NCBI RefSeq assembly: GCF_009604455.1
Contig: NZ_WEGL01000001.1
Location: forward strand, 248,001 to 312,000
Direction of reading: 5' to 3'
DNA length: 64,000 bases
From: Streptomyces sp. RB17
Lineage (GTDB): Bacteria; Actinomycetota; Actinomycetes; Streptomycetales; Streptomycetaceae
Shown: one piece after another, positions 55,024 through 63,936 of the stretch
Position numbering within the stretch: position 1 is the first letter of the stretch
Layout of the letters: every line of letters starts with the position of its first letter
Translations under genes and position numbers: made by a program
The notes under the pieces: model-generated
Database searches by the model: none
Told to the model about the DNA's origin: nothing
Seen by the model: the letters and a program-made list of their open reading frames with translations, nothing else

Positions 55024-58000
55024 GTGGCAGCGCAACGGGGATGGGCACGGCGCCTGGCGGCATACGCCTGGCGGTATCCGAAGGACGTCGTCCTCGCCCT
55101 CGGCTCCTCCCTGGGCGGCATGGCCGTCTTGGCCGTCGTCCCGCTGATCACCAAGGTGATCATCGACGACGTGATCGGGAACCACACCCGTTCCATGGCC
55201 CCCTGGGCCGGCGCCCTGATCGGCGCCGCCGTCCTCGTCTACGGCTTCACCTACATCCGCCGCTACTACGGCGGCCGCCTCGCCCTCGACGTCCAGCACG
55301 ACCTGCGGACCGAGATGTACGGCACGATCACCCGCCTCGACGGCCGCCGCCAGGACGAGCTGTCCACGGGACAGGTCGTCGGCCGCGCCACCAGCGACCT
55401 GCAGCTGATCCAGGGCCTGCTCTTCATGCTCCCGATGACCATCGGGAACGTCCTGCTCTTCCTGATGTCCCTGGTGATCATGGCGTGGCTGTCGCTGCCG
55501 CTGACCCTGGTCGCCCTCGCCGTCGCGCCCGCGCTCGGCTGGATCGCCAGGCGCAGCCGCAGCAAGCTGCACCCCGCCACCTGGTACGCCCAGGCCCAGG
55601 CCGCCGCCGTCGCGGGCGTGGTCGACGGCGCGGTGAGCGGCGTACGCGTGGTGAAGGGCTTCGGGCAGGAGGAGCAGGAGACCGGGAAACTGAGGAAGGT
55701 CGGCCGCAAGCTCTTCGCCGGGCGGCTGCGGACCATCCGGCTGAACAGCAAGTACACCCCCGCCCTCCAGGCCGTCCCCGCCCTCGGCCAGGTCGCCATG
55801 CTGGCCCTCGGCGGCTGGCTGGCGGTGCGCGGGCACATCACGCTCGGCACCTTCGTCGCCTTCTCCAGCTACCTCGCCCAGCTGGTCGGGCCGGTCCGCA
55901 TGCTCGCGATGGTCCTCACCGTCGGCCAGCAGGCCCGCGCCGGCACCGAGCGCGTCCTGGAGCTGATCGACACCGAGCCGACCATGAAGGACGGCGGCAA
56001 GGAGCTGCCCGCCGACGCGCCCGCGACCGTCGAGTTCGACGACGTGTCCTTCGGGTACGACGGCGGATCCACGGTCCTGGACGGGCTGACCTTCGAGATC
56101 CGCTCCGGCGAGACCCTCGCCGTCGTCGGCTCCTCCGGCTCCGGCAAGTCCACCCTCTCCCTGCTGCTGCCGCGCTTCTACGACGTCACCCACGGCGCGG
56201 TCCTGATCGGCGGCCACGACGTCCGCGAGCTCACCCTGGACAGCCTGCGGGCCGCGATCGGGCTCGTCCCCGAGGACTCCTTCCTCTTCTCCGACACCGT
56301 GCGCAACAACATCGCGTACGGCCGTCCGGACGCCACTCAGGAGGAGATCGAGGCCGCCGCCCGCGCCGCCCAGGCGGACCGTTTCATCAGGGAACTCCCC
56401 GAGGGCTACGACACCAAGGTCGGCGAGCAGGGCCTGACCCTCTCCGGCGGCCAGCGCCAGCGCGTCGCGCTCGCCCGCGCCCTGCTCACCGACCCCCGGC
56501 TCCTCGTCCTCGACGACGCCACCTCCGCCGTCGACGCCCGCGTGGAACACGAGATCCACGAGGCGCTGACGCAGGTGATGGAGGGCCGTACGACCCTGCT
56601 CATCGCGCACCGCCGCTCCACCCTCAACCTCGCCGACCGCATCGCCGTCCTCGACGGCGGCCGACTCGCCGACCTCGGCACCCACGAGGAACTCCAGGAG
56701 CGGTCCGCCCTGTACCGCCGGCTGCTCACCGACCCGGACGAGCTGGGCGGGGTCTCCCCGGGGCACGCCGAGCCCGCCGTACCGCAGGAGGACACCTCCG
56801 TCCGTGAGGAGCTGGACGCCGAGTTCGACGCCGAGCGGGGGGTGACCCCCAGGCTGTGGACCGGCGACCGCACACCCAAGGACCAGGCGCTCAGCGGCAC
56901 CCCCGCCACCCCCGAGCTGCTCGCCCAGGTGGAGGCGCTGCCCCCGGCCACCGACACCCCCGGCATCGACGAGGCCCGCGCGGTCCTGCCGGAGGACTCC
57001 TACGGCCTGCGCCGCCTGCTGCACGGCTTCGGCCCGCCCCTCCTCCTCAGCCTGCTGCTGGTCGCCGTGGACGCGGGCGCGGGCCTGCTGCTGCCGGTGC
57101 TGATCCGGCACGGCATCGACGCGGGCGTCACGAAGATGGCGCTCGGCGCCGTCTGGGCGGCCTCCCTGCTCGGCCTGCTCACCGTCCTCGTCCAGTGGGC
57201 CGCGCAGATCGGCGAGACCCGGATGACCGGCCGGACCGGCGAGCGGGTGCTGTACACGCTGCGGCTGAAGATCTTCGCCCAGCTCCAGCGGCTCGGGCTC
57301 GACTACTACGAGCGCGAGCTGACCGGCCGGATCATGACCCGGATGACGACGGACGTCGACGCCCTGTCCACCTTCCTCCAGACGGGTCTGGTCACGGCCT
57401 TCGTCTCGGTCGTCACCTTCTTCGGCATCATGGTCGTCCTGCTGGTGATCGACCTCCAGCTCGCCCTCGTCGTCTTCGCCACCCTGCCCCCGCTGATCGT
57501 CGCGACCTTCTTCTTCCGCCGGGCGAGCGTGAAGGCGTACGAACTCGCCCGTGAACGCGTCTCGGTGGTCAACGCCGATCTTCAGGAGTCGGTCGCCGGG
57601 CTGCGGATCGTGCAGGCCTTCAGGCGCGAGCGGGACGGCGGGCGGCGGTTCGCCGGGCGCAGCGACAGCTACCGGCGCGCCCGCATCCGCGGCCAGCGGC
57701 TGATCTCCGTCTACTTCCCGTTCGTGCAGCTCCTGTCGTCCGTCGCGGCGGCCTCGGTGCTGATCGCGGGCGCGGGCCGGGTGGAGGCCGCCACCCTGAC
57801 GACCGGCGCCCTGGTCGCCTACCTGCTCTACATCGACCTGTTCTTCGCCCCGGTCCAGCAGCTGTCCCAGGTCTTCGACGGCTACCAGCAGGCCACCGTC
57901 TCCCTGGGCCGCATCCAGGAGCTGCTGCGCGAGCCGACGTCCACCGTGTCGGCGGCCGAGCCCCGGGAGGTCCGGTCCCTGCGGGGCGACATCGCCTTCG

Positions 58001-58743
58001 AGGGCGTGCACTTCGCTTACGGCACCGACGAGGAGGCCCTGACCGGCATCGACCTGACGATCCCCGCCGGGCAGACGGTGGCCTTCGTCGGCGAGACGGG
58101 CGCCGGCAAGTCGACCCTCGTCAAGCTGGTCGCCCGGTTCTACGACCCCACCGCGGGGCGGGTCACGGCCGACGGCACGGATCTGCGCGCCCTGGACCTG
58201 ACCTCGTACCGGCACCGGCTGGGCGTCGTACCGCAGGAGGCCTACCTGTTCCCCGGCACGATCCGGGACGCCATCGCCTACGGCCGCCCGGACGCCACCG
58301 ACGCGGAGGTGGAGGCGGCGGCGCGGGCGGTCGGCGCGCACGAGATGATCGCCACGCTGGAGGGCGGATATCTGCACCAGGTCGCCGAGCGCGGCCGCAA
58401 CCTCTCGGCCGGCCAGCGCCAGCTGATCGCGCTCGCCCGCGCCGAACTGGTCGACCCCGACATCCTGCTCCTCGACGAGGCCACGGCCGCGCTGGATCTG
58501 GCCACGGAGGCCCAGGTCAACCAGGCCACCGACCGCCTGGCGGGCCGCCGTACGACACTGGTGGTCGCCCACCGGCTCACCACGGCGGCCCGCGCGGACC
58601 GGGTGGTGGTGATGGACCGCGGCCGGGTCGCGGAGGACGGCACCCATGACGAACTCCTCGCCCGCGACGGCCGGTACGCCGAACTGTGGCGCACCTTCGT
58701 CGGCCGCCCCGAACCGGAGGAGCCGGTCACCGCGTCCCGCTGA
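55024..58743 (+). CDS. Fused ABC exporter (TMD-NBD-TMD-NBD)
   Basis: A 1239-residue protein fusing two ABC exporter half-units. First half: membrane domain about 15-310 and ATPase about 335-570 with Walker A VGSSGSGKST, signature LSGGQ, and Walker B LLVLDDATSAVD, where the catalytic Glu is Asp. Second half: membrane domain about 665-965, ATPase with Walker A VGETGAGKST, signature LSAGQ and Walker B ILLLDEATAALD. The altered Walker B and the altered signature would meet in one composite site, giving the asymmetric design of heterodimeric exporters. Substrate unknown. Start is GTG at 55024, behind the sequestering hairpin. Confidence 0.94.
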   Translation: MAAQRGWARRLAAYAWRYPKDVVLALGSSLGGMAVLAVVPLITKVIIDDVIGNHTRSMAPWAGALIGAAVLVYGFTYIRRYYGGRLALDVQHDLRTEMYGTITRLDGRRQDELSTGQVVGRATSDLQLIQGLLFMLPMTIGNVLLFLMSLVIMAWLSLPLTLVALAVAPALGWIARRSRSKLHPATWYAQAQAAAVAGVVDGAVSGVRVVKGFGQEEQETGKLRKVGRKLFAGRLRTIRLNSKYTPALQAVPALGQVAMLALGGWLAVRGHITLGTFVAFSSYLAQLVGPVRMLAMVLTVGQQARAGTERVLELIDTEPTMKDGGKELPADAPATVEFDDVSFGYDGGSTVLDGLTFEIRSGETLAVVGSSGSGKSTLSLLLPRFYDVTHGAVLIGGHDVRELTLDSLRAAIGLVPEDSFLFSDTVRNNIAYGRPDATQEEIEAAARAAQADRFIRELPEGYDTKVGEQGLTLSGGQRQRVALARALLTDPRLLVLDDATSAVDARVEHEIHEALTQVMEGRTTLLIAHRRSTLNLADRIAVLDGGRLADLGTHEELQERSALYRRLLTDPDELGGVSPGHAEPAVPQEDTSVREELDAEFDAERGVTPRLWTGDRTPKDQALSGTPATPELLAQVEALPPATDTPGIDEARAVLPEDSYGLRRLLHGFGPPLLLSLLLVAVDAGAGLLLPVLIRHGIDAGVTKMALGAVWAASLLGLLTVLVQWAAQIGETRMTGRTGERVLYTLRLKIFAQLQRLGLDYYERELTGRIMTRMTTDVDALSTFLQTGLVTAFVSVVTFFGIMVVLLVIDLQLALVVFATLPPLIVATFFFRRASVKAYELARERVSVVNADLQESVAGLRIVQAFRRERDGGRRFAGRSDSYRRARIRGQRLISVYFPFVQLLSSVAAASVLIAGAGRVEAATLTTGALVAYLLYIDLFFAPVQQLSQVFDGYQQATVSLGRIQELLREPTSTVSAAEPREVRSLRGDIAFEGVHFAYGTDEEALTGIDLTIPAGQTVAFVGETGAGKSTLVKLVARFYDPTAGRVTADGTDLRALDLTSYRHRLGVVPQEAYLFPGTIRDAIAYGRPDATDAEVEAAARAVGAHEMIATLEGGYLHQVAERGRNLSAGQRQLIALARAELVDPDILLLDEATAALDLATEAQVNQATDRLAGRRTTLVVAHRLTTAARADRVVVMDRGRVAEDGTHDELLARDGRYAELWRTFVGRPEPEEPVTASR

Positions 58744-58808
58744 GGCCGTCCGACGGGTCCCCTCCGACGCGTGTCGCTGACGGTCGTGCAACCATCCGGC
58801 ATACGTCG

Positions 58809-58834
58809 TGCGTCCGTACATCAGTACGGACGCA
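58809..58834. promoter_or_regulatory. Perfect 11-bp hairpin downstream of exporter
   Basis: TGCGTCCGTAC and GTACGGACGCA flank a 4-nt loop, 66 bp after the exporter stop and 35 bp before the next start. It could end the exporter transcript or be an operator or leader hairpin of the next gene. Confidence 0.6.
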
Positions 58835-58868
58835 GGGGGAGTACGACCGTGGTACGGGGAGGAACGAA

Positions 58869-59264
58869 GTGGACAGTGGTGGTATACGCCGGCGCCTGGC
58901 GCTCGGTGCGGCCTTGCTGGCCGCGAGCGGGGCGCTCGCCCTCGTGACGGCCGGCACCGCCGAGGCGGGCACGGCCGGCGGCTGCGCCGGGCAGGAGGTG
59001 CGGACCCTGCCGTTCAGCAGCGGGGTCACCCACGTCTACAAGGGCGACGGGTATGTCTGCGCCGTCACCGTCGCCCGGCATCCCGGCCCCGTTCGGACCA
59101 TGTCCGTCAGCGTCCAGGCCCGCGGCAACCGCCCGGTCGTCGACAAGGGCCGCTACCGGCAGCTCGCCGGGCCGGTGACGGTCCACGCCGGCCACCGCTG
59201 TGTGTGGGTCAAGGGTGCGGTGGGGCCCCGGGGCTCGGTCGACTCGGGGTGGATCCTCTGCTGA
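58869..59264 (+). CDS. Small exported protein
   Basis: A 131-residue exported protein. Residues 1-36 form a Sec signal with cleavage after AEA. The mature part has a Cys near the N-terminus, one in the middle (YVCAVTV), one at HRCVWV and a terminal Cys, consistent with two disulfides. It is beta-rich. The GTG start has a GGGGAGG site. Family not recognised; it lies alone between the exporter and the aroA relic. Confidence 0.8.
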   Translation: MDSGGIRRRLALGAALLAASGALALVTAGTAEAGTAGGCAGQEVRTLPFSSGVTHVYKGDGYVCAVTVARHPGPVRTMSVSVQARGNRPVVDKGRYRQLAGPVTVHAGHRCVWVKGAVGPRGSVDSGWILC

Positions 59265-59276
59265 CGGCCGGCCCGG

Positions 59277-59858
59277 TCACCGTGCTTCCGGGAGCCTCGC
59301 GAACGCCTCGTGGAACCCCGGGAACGTCTTGCGGACGCACCCGGGATCGTCGTACGACAGGCCGGGGGTACGCAGGCCGGTCACCGCGAAGGACATCACG
59401 ACGCGGTGGTCCCCGAAGGTCCTGATGCCGGTGCCGGGCGCGGGCGTGCCCGGCCGGATCCCGATCCAGTCGGGGCCGGTCGCCACCGGCACGCCGAGTC
59501 TGCGTAGATTGTCCGCGCAGGCCTCGAGCCGGTCGCACTCCTTCACCCGGGTGTTGGCCACGTCCTCGATGCGGACCGGGCCGGAGGCGAACGGCGCGAT
59601 CGCGGCGAGCGTCGGCATGGTGTCGGAGATGTCCCGCATGTTCACCGTGAGGCCGCGCAGAACTCCCGTGCCGCGTACGGTCGTCCGGTCCGCCGCGACC
59701 TCCACCTCGGCGCCCATCCGCCGCAGTACCTCGACGAAGCGCAGGTCGCCCTGGAGGGCGCCCGTGCCGAGGCCCGGGACGGTCACCTCGCGGCCCGGGG
59801 TGACGGCGGCCGCGGCGAAGAAGTAGCTCGCGGTGGAGGCGTCCGGCTCGATGGCACA
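59277..59858 (-). pseudogene. 5'-truncated aroA (EPSP synthase) relic
   Basis: The frame encodes only the last ~195 residues of EPSP synthase. It starts at EPDASTASYFFAAAAV, normally near residue 235, and ends with GDHRVVMSFAVTGLR and DDPGCVRKTFPGFHEAF. The N-terminal half, with the substrate motifs, is missing. Upstream, the frame continues to 59966 with unrelated Arg/Gly-rich sequence. It cannot be functional alone. A full-length aroA must lie elsewhere; this is likely a duplicate cut by rearrangement. Confidence 0.85.
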
Positions 59859-60072
59859 GGCGGGGGAACCCGGCGCGTGCCCGGCCCGTCCAACGCGCAG
59901 GTTGCCGGACGAGTCTTCCGTGCCGTGGTGTCGGCCCCTCGCGACTGGCCGCGAACGCCGACCCACCCTCTTCGCCGCGGCACGGCCGGCGGCCCGCCGC
60001 CACCGGCGCGCCCCCCTCCCGTGCGCCGGTGGCGGCCCCTTCCGCGGTTACTGTGCAGTCCCTTGACGGAAA

Positions 60073-60109
60073 GAAACTTCCCGGATATTGGTGACTCCTC
60101 GGAAGTTTC
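60073..60109. promoter_or_regulatory. Inverted repeat GAAACTTCC/GGAAGTTTC before GH3 gene
   Basis: GAAACTTCC (60073-60081) and GGAAGTTTC (60101-60109) form an exact 9-bp inverted repeat, centres 28 bp apart, in the promoter region of the GH3 gene. This is operator-like and may bind a sugar-responsive repressor. No dre site was seen here. Confidence 0.6.
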
Positions 60110-60120
60110 CTTCAGCGGTT

Positions 60121-60135
60121 CTCCTTCGGAAGGAG
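60121..60135 (+). promoter_or_regulatory. Hairpin hiding the GH3 ribosome site
   Basis: CTCCTTCGGAAGGAG is a perfect 6-bp stem with a CGG loop whose right arm is the AAGGAG ribosome site of the GTG at 60141. Short but fully self-complementary. Confidence 0.5.
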
Positions 60136-60140
60136 CGCAC

Positions 60141-61994
60141 GTGCACGACGCCAGCACGGGAAGCGACACCAGCACGGGAAGCACGGGAAAGACCGCACGC
60201 CCCTCCAGACGCGCCGTCCTCGCCGCGACCGCCGGCCTCACCGCCGCGCTGGCCGTACCGACGACCGCCCGCGCCGCCGCGCCCGGCGACGACCGCCGGC
60301 TGCGCGCCCTGATCTCCCGGATGACGCTGGAGGAGAAGGTCGGCCAGCTCTTCGTGATGCGGGTCTACGGCCACTCCGCCACCGCCCCCGACCAGGCCGA
60401 CATCGACGCCAACCGCAGCGAGATCGGCGTCGGCACGGCCGCCGAGCTGATCGCCAAGTACCGCGTCGGCGGGATCATCTACTTCACCTGGGCCCACAAC
60501 ACCCGCGACCCGCACCAGATCGCCGACCTCTCCGACGGCATCCAGAAAGCCTCCCTGGACCAGCCGCGCGGCCTGCCGGTGCTCATCGCCACCGACCAGG
60601 AGCACGGCGCGGTCTGCCGGGTCGGCAAGCCCGCCACCCTCTTCCCCGGCGCCATGGCGATCGGGGCCGCCGGCTCCCGCGCGGACGCGCACACCCTCGG
60701 CCGGATCTCCGGCGCCGAGCTGCGCGCGATCGGCATCAACCAGGACTACTCCCCGGACGCCGACGTCAACGTCAACCCGGCCAACCCGGTCATCGGCGTA
60801 CGGTCCTTCGGCGCCGACCCGGACGCGGTCGCCGCGCTGGCGGCCGCCGAGGTGAAGGGCTATCAGGCGTCCCGGGTCGCGGCGACCGCCAAGCACTTCC
60901 CCGGTCACGGCGACACCGCCACCGACAGCCACACCGGCTTCCCGGTCATCACCCACAGCCGGGACCTGTGGGAGAAGCTGGACGCAGTGCCCTTCCGGGC
61001 CGCGATCGCCGCCGGCATCGACTCGATCATGACCGCGCACATCCAGTTCCCGGCCCTGGACGACTCCGGCGACCCGGCCACCCTCTCCCACCCGATCCTC
61101 ACCGGCATCCTGCGCGGCGAACTCGGCTACGACGGGGTCGTGATCACCGACTCCCTCGGCATGGAGGGCGTCCGCACCAAGTACGGCGACGACCGGGTGC
61201 CGGTGCTCGCGCTGAAGGCCGGGGTGGACCAGCTGCTCAATCCGCCGTCCCTCGACGTGGCCTGGAACGCCGTGCTGAAGGCCGTCCAGGACGGCGAGCT
61301 GACCGAGGCCCGCCTCGACGAATCGATCCTGCGCATCCTGCGCCTGAAGGCCCGGCTCGGCCTCTTCGACGACCGGCGGGCCGGCCGGACGAGCATCGAG
61401 CACACGGTGGGCACCGAGGCGCACCTGGCCGCCGCCGACCGGATCGCCGAACGCACCACGACCCTCCTGGTCAACGAGGACGACACCCTCCCCTTCTCCC
61501 CCCGCACCGAGCCCCGCCTCCTGGTCGTCGGCGCGGACCCGGCCTCCCCCTCCGGCACCACCGGCCCGCCCACCGGCGTGCTGGCCGCCGCCCTCACCGA
61601 ACTCGGCTTCACCGCCACGGCCCTGTCCACCGGCACCGCTCCCTCCGCCGCGACCGTCGCCCAGGCCGTCGAGGCCGCCCAGGACGCGGACGCGGTGGTC
61701 GTCGCGACCTACAACGTGACGGCGGGCAACGCCCAACGCACGCTGGTGGAACAGCTCCTGGCCACGGGCAAGCCCCTGGCGGCCCTCGCCGTCCGCAACC
61801 CCTACGACGTGGCCCAGCTCCCCTCCGTCAAGGCCTGCCTGGCCTCCTACGGCTGGACGGACGTCGAAGTGCGCGCCGCCGCACGGGTGATCGCCGGCAG
61901 CGTGCCCCCGCGCGGCAAGCTGCCGGTGCCGGTGCAGCGGGCCGACGACCCCACGCAGGTGCTGTACCCGATCGGGCACGGGCTGACGTACTAG
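60141..61994 (+). CDS. Secreted GH3 beta-N-acetylglucosaminidase-like enzyme
   Basis: A 617-residue exported GH3 enzyme. The N-terminus carries a Tat-type PSRRAVLAATAGL signal with cleavage after ARA. The catalytic domain contains KHFPGHGDTATDSH, the His-Asp acid/base loop that marks NagZ-like N-acetylglucosaminidases, and the nucleophile Asp in VITDSLGMEG. A C-terminal GH3 domain follows. It should cleave GlcNAc from chitin or wall fragments. In context it may supply GlcNAc to the DasR regulon. Start is GTG at 60141, with the ribosome site in a hairpin. Confidence 0.93.
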   Translation: MHDASTGSDTSTGSTGKTARPSRRAVLAATAGLTAALAVPTTARAAAPGDDRRLRALISRMTLEEKVGQLFVMRVYGHSATAPDQADIDANRSEIGVGTAAELIAKYRVGGIIYFTWAHNTRDPHQIADLSDGIQKASLDQPRGLPVLIATDQEHGAVCRVGKPATLFPGAMAIGAAGSRADAHTLGRISGAELRAIGINQDYSPDADVNVNPANPVIGVRSFGADPDAVAALAAAEVKGYQASRVAATAKHFPGHGDTATDSHTGFPVITHSRDLWEKLDAVPFRAAIAAGIDSIMTAHIQFPALDDSGDPATLSHPILTGILRGELGYDGVVITDSLGMEGVRTKYGDDRVPVLALKAGVDQLLNPPSLDVAWNAVLKAVQDGELTEARLDESILRILRLKARLGLFDDRRAGRTSIEHTVGTEAHLAAADRIAERTTTLLVNEDDTLPFSPRTEPRLLVVGADPASPSGTTGPPTGVLAAALTELGFTATALSTGTAPSAATVAQAVEAAQDADAVVVATYNVTAGNAQRTLVEQLLATGKPLAALAVRNPYDVAQLPSVKACLASYGWTDVEVRAAARVIAGSVPPRGKLPVPVQRADDPTQVLYPIGHGLTY

Positions 61995-62107
61995 CCGTAC
62001 GCCACACACCGGGCGCAATACCCCCAACGGGGGGAAACCCTCCCACATGTCTGGCGTGGCCGTGCCGCCGAGGGCCACGCTGGACCGGGGTGTCAGGGGG
62101 GATGGCC

Positions 62108-62725
62108 ATGCGTGGGAAAGGTGCGATGAGGGCCGCGTGTCTCGCCTGCCTGCTGCCGGCCGCCCTGCTGGCCGGCTGCCGGGGCACGGCGGGCACCCCC
62201 GTCGGCGACGCCCGCCCCACCCCGGCCACCACCGGCGGCTACGGCGCCGAGTTCCTCGCGGTCGGCGAGTGCAGTTCCTTCGGCACGGCCAGCTTCACCG
62301 AGGTGCCCTGCGCGAGCGAGCGGGCGGCGGCCAGGGTCGTCGCCCGCTACGACGGCGCGAGCGCCGACGGACCCCTGTGCCCGCCGACGACCGACTTCGT
62401 CCTGCACATCAGCGACCGGTCCACGGCCGCCGACGAGGACGGCGACGGCGCGATACCCCAGGGCTACGCCTGCATGCGCAACCTGGAGCCCCCGCACCCC
62501 GGCGACCCCGGCGGCGGGGGCGGACCCCGCACGATCCCCGGCGACTGCGTCTACTCCTCCGGCAAGGGCCAGGTCCGCGAGACCCCCTGCAACGGCACCG
62601 GCGCCCACCGCCCCCAGTACCGGATCACCAAGGCGACACCGGCGCGGGAGGACTGCCCGGGGTCGACGGCTTTGTACGTCCAGCTGGGGGGCCGGAACCC
62701 GGTGGGCTGCGCGCGGAGGCTCTGA
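62108..62725 (+). CDS. Predicted lipoprotein
   Basis: A 205-residue lipoprotein with lipobox LLAGC at residues 21-25. The mature protein has Cys residues and two similar halves (GECSSFGTASFTEVPC and GDCVYSSGKGQVRETPC), suggesting a duplicated, disulfide-bonded fold like septum-formation or LppU-type proteins. Function not recognised. The ATG at 62108 has an AGGGGGGA site; an ATG at 62102 is possible. Confidence 0.8.
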   Translation: MRGKGAMRAACLACLLPAALLAGCRGTAGTPVGDARPTPATTGGYGAEFLAVGECSSFGTASFTEVPCASERAAARVVARYDGASADGPLCPPTTDFVLHISDRSTAADEDGDGAIPQGYACMRNLEPPHPGDPGGGGGPRTIPGDCVYSSGKGQVRETPCNGTGAHRPQYRITKATPAREDCPGSTALYVQLGGRNPVGCARRL

Positions 62726-62742
62726 CCCGCCGACACCGGCTC

Positions 62743-62925
62743 CCTAGGCCCTGTCGTCAAACTCCCTCCTGCCCCGCGACGCCATGCACGCACTCTCGCC
62801 GCACCGGACCCAGGCCCAAGTACATCCAGTACGAGGGCCAGGGTCCGGCACGCCGAGAGCACGCACCTGACGCCGCAGGGCCCGCCCTTCGGGCGGACGG
62901 CTGGAGTTTGACGACCGGGCCTAGG
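62743..62925. mobile_element. Foldback/MITE-like element
   Basis: A 183-bp element with 23-bp terminal inverted repeats (62743-62765 and 62903-62925), matching at 22 of 23 positions and starting CCTAGGCCC. The inside is also an imperfect palindrome, with GTAC arms near 62820-62834 and CTCTCG/CGAGAG arms near 62792 and 62854, so the whole could form a long hairpin. No intact transposase is encoded. Similar TIR-bounded intergenic elements are common in Streptomyces by memory. Its right end includes the stop codon of the LysR gene. Confidence 0.75.
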
Positions 62926-63859
62926 CCCGCACCGCAGGCTCCCACTCAGGGGACTCCGTCAACTGGCGTGCCGCAGAACAGAGTTGCTCGCACACCGCCC
63001 CCAGTACCGGATCCGCCTCGGCCCCCGCCCGTACCGCCGCGAACACGTTCCGGGACGGTGGTTGTCCCGCCGCCGGACGTACGGCCAGGCGGCGGTGGGT
63101 GTACAGCGGGCGGACCAGGCGCGGCACCAGGGCCACCCCGATGCCCGTCTCCACCAGGGCGGTCAGGGCGCTCCAGTCGTTCACCGCGTGGCGGATGTCC
63201 GGGGTGAAGCCCGCCGCCGCGCACACGGCGCGGGCCACCGCGCCACAGCAGCTCCCTGCCGCGCCCACGATCCAGGGCTCGGCGGCCAGTTCGCGCAGCG
63301 GGACGCGGTCGCGAGCGGCCAGCGGGTGATCCTCGGGCAGCGCCAGGTCGAGGATGTCCGTCAGCAGGTCGGTGCGGGTGTAGCGGCGGTCGGTGTGCGG
63401 GGGAGTCGCCCCGAAGTCGACGGCCACCACCACGTCCAGCCGGCCCGCGTCGAGTGCGGTGAACACGTCCGGCGGCTCGGCCTCCACCACGTCCACCCGG
63501 ACCCGGGGAAACCGCTCGGCCAGCGCGCGCAGCGCCGGCGGCAGCAGCCCGAGGATGCCGCTGCCGAAGCAGCCGACCGTGACCTGTCCGCGCCCACCGG
63601 ACGCGTACGCGGCCAAGTCGGCCCGGGCCCGCTCCAGTTGGGCGGCGATGGTCGCGGCGTGGCCCAGCAGGATCCGGGCCTGCCCGGTCAGCCGTACGCC
63701 CCGTCCGTCCCGCTCGGTCAGCGGCGCCCCGAACTCCCGGGCCAGCGCCGCGATCTGCTGGGACACCGCCGACGGGGTCAGGTGCAGGGCCGCGGCGGTA
63801 CGGGCCAGGCTGCCCCGGCGCTCCAGTTCGCGCAGCACGGTCAGCCGCCGCAGATCCAT
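62921..63859 (-). CDS. LysR-family transcriptional regulator
   Basis: A 312-residue LysR regulator. The N-terminal winged helix-turn-helix reads RLTVLRELERRGSLARTAAAL, then LTPSAVSQQIAALARE. The effector domain starts near residue 85 (GQVTVGCFGSG). Start ATG at 63859 fits the family; GTG at 63886 would add nine residues. The stop TAG at 62921-62923 lies inside the right terminal repeat of the foldback element, so the natural C-terminus may have been altered by insertion. Divergent from the hydrolase gene, its probable target. Confidence 0.9.
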   Translation of the reverse strand: MDLRRLTVLRELERRGSLARTAAALHLTPSAVSQQIAALAREFGAPLTERDGRGVRLTGQARILLGHAATIAAQLERARADLAAYASGGRGQVTVGCFGSGILGLLPPALRALAERFPRVRVDVVEAEPPDVFTALDAGRLDVVVAVDFGATPPHTDRRYTRTDLLTDILDLALPEDHPLAARDRVPLRELAAEPWIVGAAGSCCGAVARAVCAAAGFTPDIRHAVNDWSALTALVETGIGVALVPRLVRPLYTHRRLAVRPAAGQPPSRNVFAAVRAGAEADPVLGAVCEQLCSAARQLTESPEWEPAVRA

Positions 63860-63936
63860 CGTGTAGGTTCCGCTCACCTGTTCCACCCGGAAACATTAAC
63901 TGGACGGCGAGAGTCGGGTCGGAAATCATCGGCGGC

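Noticed and set aside
54568..58821. A 1417-codon open frame antisense to the ABC exporter
   Set aside because: Low-complexity Gly/Asp/Gln/His-rich translation typical of the antisense frame of a high-GC gene; the plus-strand exporter has all expected motifs.
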